From contig NW_001798969.1 in assembly GCF_000165425.1 (NCBI RefSeq), positions 81,022-145,021 on the forward strand: a stretch of 64,000 nucleotides of DNA, in the 5' to 3' direction. The notes under the pieces are model-generated. The model was not told where the DNA came from. It was given only the letters and a program-made list of their open reading frames with translations, and ran no database searches. This document shows, piece by piece, positions 26,004 through 37,687 of the stretch (positions are counted from its first letter, which is position 1; each line of letters starts with the position of its first letter). The position numbers and the translations under genes are program-made. This DNA comes from Paramecium tetraurelia. Lineage: Eukaryota > Ciliophora > Oligohymenophorea > Peniculida > Parameciidae.

Positions 26004-26638
26004 TCATTCTTTTATTTTCCAGATGCGGAATAGTGCAAATCCACTTAAAAACACAATTAGTAAGAAGATGATATCTTCGAATAATGCTAATACACCACAA
26101 AAGGGGAGACTAACAAAGTAGGGAGAATAAATTACTATTCAAAAAGTAATGACAATACGACGAATCCATTAAATCCAAGTATGTCAACAATGGAAAAGGT
26201 TATCCAACAAAGTATCAATATGATTTAGACCCATTTGTACAAAACCAAGAGGTATGGATCTGAAACTACACCCTTATAACCTCGATAAAATATAAAACTC
26301 TAACTATGCAGAATATTTTACAATTAAATTGGGTTGAAGGAAAACAAGAACATAAAACTATACAATATGCGTATTCCATCATTTCCATATCCAGCCTAAA
26401 TACTATTATCAATGATATTTAAGAGAGTGTAGGCCATAATGAGTATGCTTGACAACCACAATGATCTTACCACCAATCTATATTCCGGTTATACTTCTTC
26501 AATATTGTAATGAATAACTTTTATCAAGGGTGGGTAGTTGAAATCGTCCCAATTTATTTTTTATTTTGAGTCATTTTGATTAGATTTGATTGATCTGATA
26601 GAATCATTCAAGACTGAATTAACTACATACGAAGCCAT
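26004..26638 (-). CDS. SCAMP-like four-helix membrane protein
   Basis: 202 residues with one 26-nt intron (26110-26135, TAG), start ATG 26638, TGA at 26004-26006. A polar N-terminus leads into NWDDFNYPPLIKVIHYNIEE, the cytosolic motif that precedes the first helix in secretory carrier membrane proteins. Four hydrophobic segments follow, with a short cytosolic tail (FRIWKIKE). SCAMPs are vesicle membrane proteins of post-Golgi recycling and exocytosis. Splicing is required: without it the fourth helix would be out of frame. The opposite strand is open for 188 codons across most of the gene, which is treated as a shadow. Confidence 0.72.
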
Positions 26639-26760
26639 ATTAATATTTATATAATTATTTTAATGTAGAAATTATGTGCTACATATTAATGTATATTAAT
26701 TATCTCATTAGTGCACTATTCGTTCATTTCTAATTATTGAAGTAATATTATATTTAATTA

Positions 26761-27375
26761 ATGTAGAGGGAGATAATTAATAGACTAAAACCCTAGGAAC
26801 AGTTGAATTTAGTAGCTGTGATGAAGGAATTCATCATATTCGAAAGACAAATTGTTGATCTCAAGAATTTAATGTTGATAACTCAAGACATAAGTTGGGA
26901 GGCAATTTCAAAATTAATAGGAACAAAGTTGAATTTTTAGGAATTTTTAGGTTTGCTCAAGAAATTCAAACATGACTGCAATGTTGAAGTGGCTAAAAGA
27001 TTGTTCTCATGTTATGATAAAGAAGAGAAAGGGTTTTTGGATGAGTCGGATCTTAAGTTGATGATTCTCCCAAATTCTCTAATAACCTAAAATATCAATG
27101 ATACTGGAGAAATCAAAATAGAAGTATTGAGCAAACTCTTCTAAGTGATATTAGAAGTGTAATTAAAATAGTTGAAATGTTTGAGAAATTATAAATTTAA
27201 TGCAGAATTGGCTTTTAGGTTTTTGAGTTAAGGAAGATTGACAGTCAATCAAAATCATGTTAAGATGTTTTTGAAAACTAATGGTATTTAATGCACTAAT
27301 AATGAATTGATGTTATTGCACCCTTTCGATTTGAGTTTATAATAATTTATTATTAAATATGAATGCAAAATCTGA
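26761..27375 (+). CDS. EF-hand-like protein
   Basis: 204 residues, no intron. The most recognisable part is AKRLFSCYDKEEKGFLDESDLK near residue 85, an EF-hand helix-loop-helix whose loop starts D-K-E-E-K-G-F. A second, degenerate helix-loop unit lies at NFQEFLGLLKKF before it. Residues at several calcium positions are substituted, so calcium binding is uncertain. The last 17 nt overlap the start of the next gene in a different frame. The start ATG was chosen as the first in frame after an AT-rich leader. Confidence 0.6.
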
Positions 27376-29040
27376 TTTGCCATGTAGATTCTTCCTTTAA
27401 GGTATATGTAGAGAAGGGGATTAATGTAGATTTTCTCATGGCACAGATAGACTTAATATGGAGGGAAATACAGAAAGAATACAATTAAACAAATAATTTG
27501 GATCTGATCAATAAACTAGTAGGTTTTCATTTCGTGGGAGATAACAGGGAAGAGAAACTAATGATAGAAACTAATTTGAAGGATTCGAAAGCAATTTTAA
27601 AGATTATTCAAATAATTACGATAAATCATATAAATTGAATAGAACAAAGTAATCTGATAATCTCGAAAACTATCAATAAACATAAAATATAGACAGGCAA
27701 TCACAACCATACAATTTTAATGATAATAGAAGTAAAGAATTCGAAAATTAATGATAGGATCATAATAGAGGGATAGAAACAATGTTAATTCTGATCGATG
27801 GGATAAAATTTAGGAAAATGATGAGGATCAATAAAAAGATGTTAGAGAATTCTAATTTAGAAAAACTGGGAGAGGAAGAGGTAGAGGAAATTCACAATTT
27901 CTTGGTTAAAAGAGAGATTATGCAAACTATGGTCGAGGGAGTGGTAGAGCTGAATTCTAAAGGAATTATGATAATAAGGGGGATGCACAGGATGAGGCAT
28001 TTAATGTATAAAAAAGAGTCAAGAGAAATGATGTAATTGTTAAAAAAAGAGCGAAAATCTTAAAATTAGAATAGAATTTAGAGATGTATGAATTTGTTAA
28101 GGTGCTTGGATATTATAATGAATAATTGATAATATTGAAGGCTAATCAAATTGAATTTTATAATATTCTATTCAAAAGAAATGGAACTGATATCTTAGAT
28201 GACAGTTTAAGGACCAGTTTGGATCATTGGGGCAAGGTCTTTTTAAATGGTTGGGTTTAACAGAAATAGGATGGCACATTGAATTTAACAATCGAGTTTT
28301 TGAACAAAGGTGAGACGATTAAAAACTTACTTATTTATCCAAATTTGTTGAAGTAATAAGCAAATTTGCCTATAAATGATTTAACGCTAGAGTAATAATC
28401 TCATTTGCTCATAAATGAGGTAACGCTAAAGAATATAGTGTTTGTAGATCATGAATAGGATAGAATCTTAACATTTTGCTAAGATGGTTTGATTAGAATA
28501 TTTTAATTAACTGGAGATCAATATAAGTACGTTTAGCATTTCAATTTGGAACTAACAATAGAGGCAGTGATAAAGGTAGGAAGTAATTACTTGATTGGTA
28601 CAAGAAATTAAAAACTCTTATTGTTTGACGGATAAACAATACAGAAAATTAATTATTAATTTAATAAATTATGCACTTAAATGATTGTAGATTACAACAG
28701 AGTCATATTAAAAATGGATAATGAAAATGAAACATCCATCTTTATCTTAACATAGAATTTATAAGTGATTGGACCTATACATACAGGATCCAAGATTAAT
28801 AGTTTGGGAATTATTAGAAGTTATGAAAATGATAAACTATTCATTTTCAGTGTAAATAATACAATAGAAACATTTATAGAAATTGATAATGCGTTATACT
28901 AATTTAATAAGATTTCAGATTAGAGTATCTAGAATATCTAAAAGTTTGAGCTGACCAATGAAAATATGTTAATTTAAAAATATATAATAGGGAACAATGG
29001 GTTAGATATTAAAATATTTAGCATTGTCCCTGAAGAGTGA
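27359..29040 (+). CDS. CCCH zinc finger plus WD40-like beta-propeller protein
   Basis: 551 residues with one 26-nt intron (27732-27757, TAG). Residues 9-27 form one CCCH finger, C-x7-C-x5-C-x3-H (CRFFLQGICREGDQCRFSH). A disordered Asn/Gln/Arg region with an RGG-like patch (GRGRGRGNSQF) follows. The C-terminal 300 residues read as WD40-like strands (IVFVDHEQDRILTFCQDGLIRIFQ, VGSNYLIGTRNQKLLLFDG). The same architecture is known in plant ZFWD proteins and suggests RNA binding joined to a protein-interaction platform. The ATG must lie at 27359 to include the finger, so this gene overlaps the preceding EF-hand gene by 17 nt on the same strand. Confidence 0.75.
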
Positions 29041-29390
29041 TTTTTATCTTATTTTAAATAATGTTATTCATCTTATTGGTTAATTCAAATTTATATTAAA
29101 GGCACTCTCAGATATATTTTTGTAAAATGTATCAAAGTTAATCATTTAGAATAGAATGTATATGTTGCAAATTTTCTATCTTAATTTAAACAGTTTGTGG
29201 GTAATTATACTTTTAACTTTAATGTAACAAAAACAGATAGAATATATTTACTTAAAAAGATGAAATTAAAAACAATAATAATCTAATTTAATTGAAGTTA
29301 ATAAATTGAAAATAACCAAAATAATGATGATCATGGTTGCCAAGTTTGTTTCAATAAGAATTTTATTAAAGGCACTAATCTTTTAGAAAT
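29041..29390. other. AT-rich interval, nothing assigned
   Basis: Follows the stop of the CCCH-WD40 gene. A plus-strand frame of about 80 codons (from an ATG near 29060) contains clustered Cys, and a second frame near 29320 reads GCQVCFNKNF. Neither has a complete zinc motif or a splice path to a neighbour. Confidence 0.35.
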
Positions 29391-29795
29391 ATGTCAGATA
29401 GAATTAAGGAATTGATATAATTCTATCATGCAACTTTTTCAAGTAATTAATAATAAATGTCTGAATTTTATATAGCTGAAGAATAGTTAGAGGATTATTG
29501 CGAATCAACTAAAATATAATAAGAATAAAACAACAAAAATAATAATAATAATAATACAAACTTATATCTAAATGAAGTTAAAGAGAAAAGCTAATTTGAA
29601 AATTAGTTAATAATTTATACAAATTTAGGAGAAAATTATTCAAGGAATCTTTTATTTCTACCGTTCTTTCATTATAAAAATTTTGGTTCTAAAATAGTGC
29701 TATTAACTAAACATTCTTTAAATGTATTATCCTGTATAATTATTATTATTAGCAAGGAAGATTTATCAATAATAGCAGAATTAATTTTTCTTTGA
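29391..29795 (+). CDS. Small hypothetical protein
   Basis: 134 codons from ATG 29391 to TGA at 29793-29795, no intron. The N-terminal half is a plausible soluble helix rich in Glu and Gln (MSEFYIAEEQLEDYCES) and then an Asn run. The second half becomes hydrophobic and AT-driven, so the real end may be earlier. No family was recognised. Confidence 0.35.
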
Positions 29796-29938
29796 TCCAC
29801 TATTAATCACTCGGTGTTTCAACCAGTCAATAAAGTTCCACTAGTGATTAGTGAGTATTTTTAATATTTAAATAAACAAAATAAAAATTATTTTAAGTAT
29901 TTATTTTTGAAATACCTTATTAGAGATTTTTTACTTAA

Positions 29939-30478
29939 TCAAACTTTGATTCCTATCTCAATGCATTTCCTGAAAAAACAAGAATAGAAGTTCTTATTAA
30001 TATTTTTATCATATACATTAGCCCAATTGTTTAAGAAAATTAAAAAAATGAGTGAAGTCTGATTAAAGGTAACCCCCAAGATTTTACCATAAAAAAGTGA
30101 ATGATTATATGGTATTTCATCCTTGGTTTCAAAGTACTAATTCAATTCTTTCATATAATTGATTGAGTACTCTATCATTTCTTAATTTATCTTGGCATTC
30201 TTGAAAATTTGATATTCTAATAGCTTTCAATTTGTTTTTATAATTTGCATTTTTAATTTAGAAATTGGACCACGTAATCAACTACTTCTTTTTATGACAC
30301 AAATTTCCAATAGATTTTTATATCCTTCTACTACAATATTGTTTAATTTAGATATGTGAAAATCATTTGGTTATTATTAATCTTCAGATTAGTATTTCTA
30401 TAATTATCTTATACAATTAAGGAATTGGGGACTCCCTTGTTCATCAACTTCGAAATCATCCCAATCTGAAGTACTCAT
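29939..30478 (-). CDS. Hypothetical protein, exon structure unresolved
   Basis: An ATG at 30478 opens a clear acidic N-terminus (MSTSDWDDFEVDEQG) of 66 codons before a TGA at 30278-30280. The same frame reopens near 30205 with good helical coding sequence (EYSINYMKELNQYFETKDEI, YNHSLFYGKILG) and continues to TGA at 29939-29941. The region between can be read in another frame (VVDYVVQFLNQKCKLQKQ). I could not find a GT..AG pair of normal length that joins these parts, so either an atypical intron or a frame error is involved. Confidence 0.4.
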
Positions 30479-30552
30479 GTCAAAATTTGTAATCTTATTC
30501 TTATTTACACGTTATTGAATACAGATCTTCATCTTTGTTTATTATTTAATTT

Positions 30553-31288
30553 ATGAATCAATCTCTTATTTAAATTAGGCAATAAAGAAGAATTTTGCCA
30601 AACAATAAGAAATATACAAAACCATTACCCTCATTTGGATCTAAGCGCAATGCTACTCTTATATATGATAGATCAGTACTAACTAATGAAAGAATAAACA
30701 AAAATCTAAGAATTGAGAAGAATATATTTGGTGAGTCAAGTTGTCATTGTGATTCCTGTGGTAAACGATCGACTCTAATGAAGAAGATATTTCAGTTATA
30801 TTAATTTCCTCAAACAAAGTATCATATTACTCTAAAAAAATAGCTAATGGAGAAAGTAAAAATAAATTCGCCGATTCAGAAGACTTATCCATTGTATTAT
30901 CTTTATTATCAGATACAGAATTGTGAAAAGAATCAAAACAAAAAAGAAATTCACTATTAAAAAGGTGCTAACTAAATAAACTATCAATGAACAACAATAA
31001 TAAAAACCATCAACTATTTAGAGTGCAATTTTAGAACTGAAACAGATTATTAGAGTAGATTCCACTTAATAATCAAAGAGGAATAAGCCAAAAAGCAAAG
31101 ATTCTAAAAATTCATACACTTCGTTACTTAAAGGAAGAAGGAATTTAAGATAATTATTTTTTATTCCCTAATTAGAGAGTCCAATCAAATAATTTATTAT
31201 TAAAAATTCGAAACCAAATACTGTTCATCACTCTCCAATGTAATCATTGTACGATTTCAAAATTTCCTCCTCTTTTAGAGGATTGTGA
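30553..31288 (+). CDS. Hypothetical basic protein with a small Cys cluster
   Basis: 236 residues with a canonical 25-nt intron (30819-30843, TAG), which makes the total a multiple of three. The N-terminus is basic (MNQSLIQIRQQRR), a CHCDSCGK cluster lies near residue 60, and the C-terminal third is Lys/Ser/Gln-rich with repeated S-P and N-S pairs. The low-complexity, basic composition suggests a disordered nucleic-acid or cytoskeleton-associated protein. No family was recognised. Confidence 0.5.
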
Positions 31289-31445
31289 TTATATTTTAAT
31301 ACAATTGAGTTTTTTTACTAACCTTATTAAAGCGCATATAAATCAAAGACCCAGACAAACATCAATGTGTAAAATTATTATTTTGTTGGTTTAAGAGAAT
31401 TAAAACTTGATCAGTCATTCTCTTTTTATAAATATTAATAAATTT

Positions 31446-32690
31446 ATGTAAGTACTTTAACCAATTAACGATCACTAATAGCCCGTAAAAATTACAGCAG
31501 ACTACTTGTTTCAAGATGCCCCTCAGACTCGATGTATCTATCATCCATAATACATACGTCATTTTTGTAAGGAACCATCTTGTTTGATGCCTTTGTGTCA
31601 AGATTGCATTTAGGTGCATCCACATTAGCATTCTCGATTTAGTATACCATAATTCAAATTTTATTAGTTGACTCAATTGAGAGTACATTAACATAAGTTT
31701 ACAAAGGATATGCGAGTAGGGCAAATGAGATTGCTACTCATCAAACAGGCGATATCCTGTAAATCAGACAAGACTTACACAAATTGATCGATATGATTGT
31801 AGATGATGTGTTGAATAAGGCAGATAAGAATTACTAATATGATTTGATTGTGTAATGGAGGAATCTGATAAAGAAACTAGAAAGATTAAAAGACCCAAAT
31901 TACTGTTTAAAAGAAACGATACTATACTTTGCAGACCAAGAGAGTTAGAATCCTCAATTGAAATATTAAGGTGTGCCAATCTAAGTGAATTATGAAGCAT
32001 TGGAATAAGCAAAGTTCCATCTTCATCATCTATTCATGGTGACATTGGAGGATGGAGAATACTTTTTTAGACCTGGTGAAAGAACAGGTGATAATCCTAT
32101 AAGAAGAGTATCAAGAATGGTATATGACCCTGTTTTATCCACTCATGCAGACTATCAACCATATAATTATAGTCCATAAAGGGTGATGGTTAGTCCACCT
32201 GTGTAGCCAATACCATAACAAATTATTTATCAAACTCAAGCCCCTCCTCCAGTGCCACCCCCAGTCTAATAGCCACAAATAGTGCAAATAGTCCCTTAGG
32301 TCTAACCATATACACAAACTTTCATATAATAACCACAACAATTGACCTATACGTAGGCCCCACCTTAACCATAACCTATTGTGATCAACAAACCCGAACC
32401 TCCTCAACCCTTAGTCTATTATCAAGAAAGCCCAATCAAAATGGTTTCACCAAAATAAGAACCTGTGATCTAATAAATCACAGTACCACAACCAACGATT
32501 TAATAACAGATCCCATAACCATAGATCATCTAATATGTTCAACCTGTAGTTAGAGCACCATAATAGACCATTCCGACAGCTTATACAGTGTCAACAGCCA
32601 AACCTTTTGCTCCTTTATAAGTATTATATGTTGATGAATTCTTAGCAGAGTGGAGAATACTCACATCCATACCCATTAGTGCAGTAATGA
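31446..32690 (+). CDS. B-box zinc-finger, coiled-coil, Pro/Gln-rich protein
   Basis: 397 residues with introns 31642-31667 (26 nt) and 32621-32645 (25 nt), both TAG. Near residue 30 a B-box reads RCIYHPQYIRHFCKEPSC then LCQDCIQVHPHQH, with Cys/His at the zinc positions. A helical region (IRQDLHKLIDMIVDDVLNKA) follows, and the C-terminal half is a long Pro/Gln/Val tract. The second intron matters: without it the frame would run 92 nt further and overlap the FKBP gene, whereas with it the protein stops at 32688-32690, ten bases from the FKBP stop. An alternative ATG at 31365 is in frame but would add AT-rich leader. Confidence 0.72.
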
Positions 32691-32700
32691 TGTTATATGA

Positions 32701-33065
32701 TCAGAATGTTATTGATATTAACTCAATTTCCATGATTAATTTTTCATTGCTTGGGATTATGCCAGTCAATCCTTCTCTCTGATAGGCGAACTGGGGGGGG
32801 ATTTCTGCTTTGACTTTTTCTCCGATGGTCATTTTATAAAGTATTTGTTGCAAGCCAGGAATAACGTCATCGACTCCTATTTGAAACTCGAATGGGCGAT
32901 CAGCATCTTTTGTAGTTTCGATCTTTTCTCCATTGGGTCTCTTGATTAAAAGGATTGATTAGATACGAAAGCTTCGAAATGGATGCGCAGATGGTTTCCT
33001 TTCTTGGGATAGGTGATCTCGTCTCCTCTTTTTACGGTTGTTATGATAACTTGAGGTTTTTCCAT
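32701..33065 (-). CDS. FKBP-type peptidyl-prolyl cis-trans isomerase
   Basis: 112 residues, close to the length of FKBP12. The alignment to the family is gap-free once a 26-nt intron (32941-32966) is removed: LRIHFEAF, RPFEFQIG, VDDVIPGLQQIL, KMTIGEKVKAEIPP, FAYQREG and GIIPSNEKLIMEIELISI. The GEK-x-IPP and PPN-x-TL-type motifs and the active-site aromatic residues are in place. FKBPs catalyse isomerisation of X-Pro bonds and bind FK506/rapamycin. The intron ends in AAG, not TAG, and its boundary is fixed by the gap-free alignment. This makes it the best evidence in the window for AAG acceptors. Convergent with the B-box gene; the two stop codons are ten bases apart. Confidence 0.9.
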
Positions 33066-33317
33066 TAATAAGATTAAATAATATATAATATATAAATCAA
33101 GACAATATAGGTAGGCGTAAGTACGATATTTGATTAGAATTAGAGTGGGTATTGAGAGTCTGAAGAGGCAGGGGAGGAAGGAGTAGACAAAGGAGAGAAG
33201 TGTTGGGAGTGGATTCTGGGGGATGGGTGATGATGGTTTATGAATGAGAAAGGATTGATGTTTTATGATTTTGAATGTATATTGAAATATTTAATCACTA
33301 TTTATTTATTTGTTTTG

Positions 33318-36300
33318 ATGAGAAGATTGTTTTTGTTCATAAATTTGTATATCACAATGGAGTTATTGATTTGCAGGGATGAGATGGGACTCACGTTGCA
33401 AATTGACAAATCTGTTTAGATACCGCAATACAATTGTACTCTGAATGTGAGCAACGAGAAATTAATGAATATGACATCTTCTGGGGGCTAACTTAAAGTA
33501 ATTGGAACTGAATTGCTATTGACTTAAACTGTAATCCTGGCTGGATTCAAGGTTGTTGAGTTCTAGAACATCACTATAGACACATTAACTGACACAATAG
33601 ACATCATAGGTCCAGTTCTGCTTTCGAATGTGATTCTCCTGAGGAATTGTTAAATAAGAAGCACCACCATGTAGATTCGAGGGTCTTAGATGATAGGGAT
33701 GACCTATTAAAACACGTCAGCATTTCAATCTCCCATGGAGATCGACGGACTCTACATTTCAGATTGCACTTTTTTCAGAAGCTAACTAAGTTCCCAGATG
33801 ATCCAACTAAGAAACGTCATTATTGATTAAGTGAGTTTTATCAATTCCACTCTCTCCCCGCAAACCTAAGTGAACAGATTAACTCTCAATAATTCATTTG
33901 TGGTTTAAAGCATTTTGATTGAGACAGATATATCGCAAGAAGTCACATTCCAAAATACCTACCTCACTCTCTCGACTGGAATTCTGGCCAAGGGAGCTCT
34001 CTACACCACCGTGCTCAACGTGACTCTCTCTCAAAGTGTTTTGATACAACTTCAAAGTGAAAACTAAATCAAGCTCTCAAGTTTGAAAATCAACAGAGTG
34101 ATATCAGACTCGCAAGTGATCGTAGCCTCAAGTCAATATGTCTATTTGTATAATAGTACAATAACTGAAGTGGAGAGCAAGGCGTTCTTCAACATGGATA
34201 GTCAGAATATCTTTCTTCAGTAAATAATAATTTCCTCTTTGGTTGGACCCCTGTTGGTATCAAAATGCGATCAAACCAACGTGATGCTTAATTACTTCAC
34301 CATTTCCAATAGTCATCAAAGAGGCCTCTTTCAAATTAAGGGAGCCTTCTCACTCTCTAAAGGCAATTTCAATTCCATGTTTGGCCTAATAATCAATTCC
34401 CAAACGATCACGGAATTAAATGTTGATTAGGTGGAATTCAAATAAATTAACAATTCGATCCTGATCAACCTAAAAGAATCTTCTCTTACTTAACTAACTA
34501 ATGTTCTCATAGAAGACTGTTCCTCAATTCAGATAGCAAAACTAGAAACTGTTGTGTATTTGATGATCCGCAATCTCACAATCAACAATTGCAATGAATG
34601 CAATTTCTTGACTTTGAACGCATCTTAGGCCGATCTCACTCACATCAAAATGTTTCAAATTAGCAACTTTCTTACCCCTCTAATTTAGGCGTTAGAAAGT
34701 GATATAAATGCCAAAGGGTTGTATTTGAATACTATCACTTTTAATAATAAGGAGTTGATAACTACACAGAATTGCTCAAAACTAGTATTAACCGACCTAC
34801 AATTTACAAACATCGATTGTCCTTAGTGTAATGGTATCATAGTGATCAGATAGAGCACTCACATCGAGATATTCAAGTCAACATTCAAGAATACTCAAAG
34901 CTTCTCTGGATTTATAAGTGTCCAAGATTCGAACAATTTTATAGCTTACAATAGCACTTTCACCAATATTTCTGCCAATCAGGGTTCTGCCTATGTAATA
35001 TCCAATACAGCGATTAAGATCTATGGAAATCAATTCATCGACCTCACATCTCCAGAGGGAGGAGTGATCTACTTGAACCAATCATCAGGATTATCCCATT
35101 ACATTCAATAGAATCTGTTCAACAATTGCTCAATGAAGACTGACAAGCACATCTTCATGCTCACTAGCGAGATAGTGGAACCTGACATCTTAACCTATGT
35201 AACCGGCCCTGTGTATCTGGTTGTCAATAACGATAGTTATCTATTCGATAATCTGATCAAAAGAAAGGACATCATACATAAGGAGAATTATAAGAGTGGA
35301 TAGACATTGGAATTGAAGATAGCCATCTTGGATAGTGGAAGGAATAGGATATGCGATTTTAAGAACTACCTAGCCATAGAAGAGAAGATATTTGAGTTTG
35401 ATGAATTGGAATGCCAATATGAAGTGTTCTATACACATTATCAACAACAACCGAAGAATGAGACAATCCAAGTTCTACTTGAATTTCAATCGCTTACGTT
35501 CTACAATGATACTTTTAAATTACCAATATACTTAAGTCTGATTCAATGTGAGATTGGAGAGGAATGGGAAAATCAGTCCTGTCTTAAATGTCCAGCTGGA
35601 TCATACAGTTTAGACAATTTCAACCATTGCTAATAGTGTATCACCTCAATAGAGTCATGTCCTGGAGGTTCAGAATTAGTATTGAAATAAGGATATTGGA
35701 GAGCCAATAAGACTACTGACAGTATTGAGTATTGCCAGTCATCGGTGTCTCAGTGTTTAGGTGGATCTGAGGAATTCACTTGTAGTTAGGGTTACACTGG
35801 AGCATTGTGTGATGATTGCGATTATTATGCAGAACATTGGAACAATTCATACACTCGTGGTTTTGGAGGGAATTGCACACTATGTCAGAATGATGTCTTC
35901 AACATCTTCAAGATAATTCTCTCTTTCTCTTGGATCCTCATTGCTTTATTCATATCCATTAGAGGGAGTTTAAGATTGGTAAGAGCATAACTGTCTGCTC
36001 ATTATCTCAGAATGATGGGCATATTCTTTGCCACCAGATCTACCATGGTGATCGATCAAACTGAAATCCTAATTAAGCTATTCTCCAGTTACTTCCAATT
36101 GATATCAATCGTTTAAGTCATTGACTTTGATTTCCCCACTCCAATAGAAGTGATTGCATAAGCGATTGGCAATCCCCTATCCACTTTGGGATACTCAATA
36201 GAATGTTTCTTATTGAATTCGTAATTGCAAATTGAAATTGTGTACTTGAGACAATTCTGGAACTTGTTTGTGTCCTTGTTGTTTGTGTTTTCATTTGTGT

Positions 36301-37539
36301 TCATCTACTCTCTGATTCAATTGTGCAAACAAAGTCAAATGGAGAACTCAATCAAAACCATCTTCATATCTTGTCTCATCCAAGTGAACTTTTATTTCCA
36401 AGGCGATATCATCGAGGGTCTCCTGCAGTTGATGTTCTGCATCAAAGCCTCTGGACAATATTACATCCTGGCAGCCACATCTTACATGTGTTACACTGAG
36501 GAATACTACCTTTACCTGAAGATACTCATCATCCCCACATTGATTTTGGTAGGAATAGTGTCTCCCCTCTTTTACATCATCAAGCTCTACAGGAACAAGA
36601 ACAAACTGTGGACTTGCCAATTGCGTATGCCTTACGGGTACTTGTATGTGGAATACAAGGACAATTACTACTACTGGGAGTTCGTGTGTTTCTTCATCAA
36701 GTCACTATTTTACCTACTGGAAACTCTGTTGATCCAAGACATCAAACTGATGTTCCTGTTCGCCATACTTATTCTGCTGGTCTACTTAGAATTGCTGAAC
36801 AAGCATCACCCCTACATTGAGAAACAGTACAATTTTATTGATAAGATCTCCACTCAATTGGCAATGGTCACTTTGATTCTGTCATATAGTTAAGACAAGA
36901 ACCCCTACACTTCATTGGTGTACATCCTATCAATATTGTGTTCAGTGCTCAATTTGCTCTATTGTACTTACATATTTTCCAAGATCATCAGGGAATACTT
37001 GTCGAGTCTAAAACAACAACACATCGAGAGAATTGTGAATCTTATTATTCGTTACCCTTGCATTAAATACTGCATTAAAAAACCCAAGAATTATTACAAC
37101 AGGAGAAAGGCTTGTTTGTTGTGGAAGAAAGTCAGAGTGTATGTGATGGAGTTTATCGAGAAGCTGAAATTGCAGAAATCGAACAACAACCTCAATTAAG
37201 ATTACTAGTTACAATCGAGCACACACAGACCAAACACTTCATCAACCAACACTACCATCAGTCTCCTTAATTCAATGGCACCTCAATTATTAAAATACAT
37301 GTAAAGTCATTAATTAATGTGATAGAAAACACAACAGGAACAGTTCCAGAGTGCAACCAGAAACAGACAGTCGATCATCCAAAAAGAACTTAGATCAAAA
37401 TGACTTCAACAGCGTGGTTTCAGCATACATTGATCCAAACAATAGTGTCGATGCCGAAACACCCTAGCTTCCCAAGAAGAGTACTGTCTCAAGCATTTTT
37501 TCTTATGTAGTCAATAATCATGGGTAAACCCCATTGTGA
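33318..37539 (+). CDS. Large membrane protein with beta-helix-like ectodomain
   Basis: 1,398 residues with a single 25-nt intron near the 3' end (37301-37325, TAG). A signal peptide (MRRLFLFINLYITMELL) is followed by about 750 residues of N/S/T-rich strands with repeated N-x-T/S sites and I-x-N-S patterns, as in right-handed parallel beta-helix ectodomains. A short cysteine-rich part (CPAGSYSLDNF, GYTGALCDDCDY) precedes a long C-terminal region with about eight to ten hydrophobic helices and a Ser/Asn-rich cytosolic tail. The plan resembles the large ciliate surface proteins with polymorphic outer-membrane-like repeats. Base composition is less AT-rich than in neighbours. Function is unknown. 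Confidence 0.7.
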
Positions 37540-37687
37540 ATGTGAAATTAATTACTTAATATTATTTATTATAATTTGGAATTTAATTTCAAGTTGAAAA
37601 TATTATAGACTAAGTAGATATTCGTATTGTTTAGTGATCTCTCATTTAATTGATGATATTTTAATTTGATTAATTTTAATAATTAGT

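Noticed and set aside
25947..26513. A complete 188-codon plus-strand frame starting MRILGMQIND
   Set aside because: It is antisense to the SCAMP-like gene, whose minus-strand reading has four membrane helices, the NYPPLIKVIHYNIEE motif and a canonical intron. The plus frame has no recognisable feature.
27782..28036. Plus frame MLILIDGIKFRKMMR
   Set aside because: It is out of frame inside the CCCH-WD40 gene; the spliced frame continues through the RGG-like region there.
29520..29570. AAT/AAC run as a microsatellite of interest
   Set aside because: It lies in a coding frame as a short Asn run, common in AT-rich ciliate proteins.
31362..32407. Several minus-strand frames opposite the B-box gene
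   Set aside because: They are shadows of the plus-strand gene, which has a full B-box and two canonical introns.
32691..32782. Longer C-terminus for the B-box protein, overlapping the FKBP gene
   Set aside because: A canonical 25-nt intron (32621-32645) moves the frame to a stop at 32690 and removes the overlap.
32941..32966. Retained internal eliminated sequence in the FKBP gene
   Set aside because: No TA-to-TA excision gives the required 26-nt removal, while GT..AG does.
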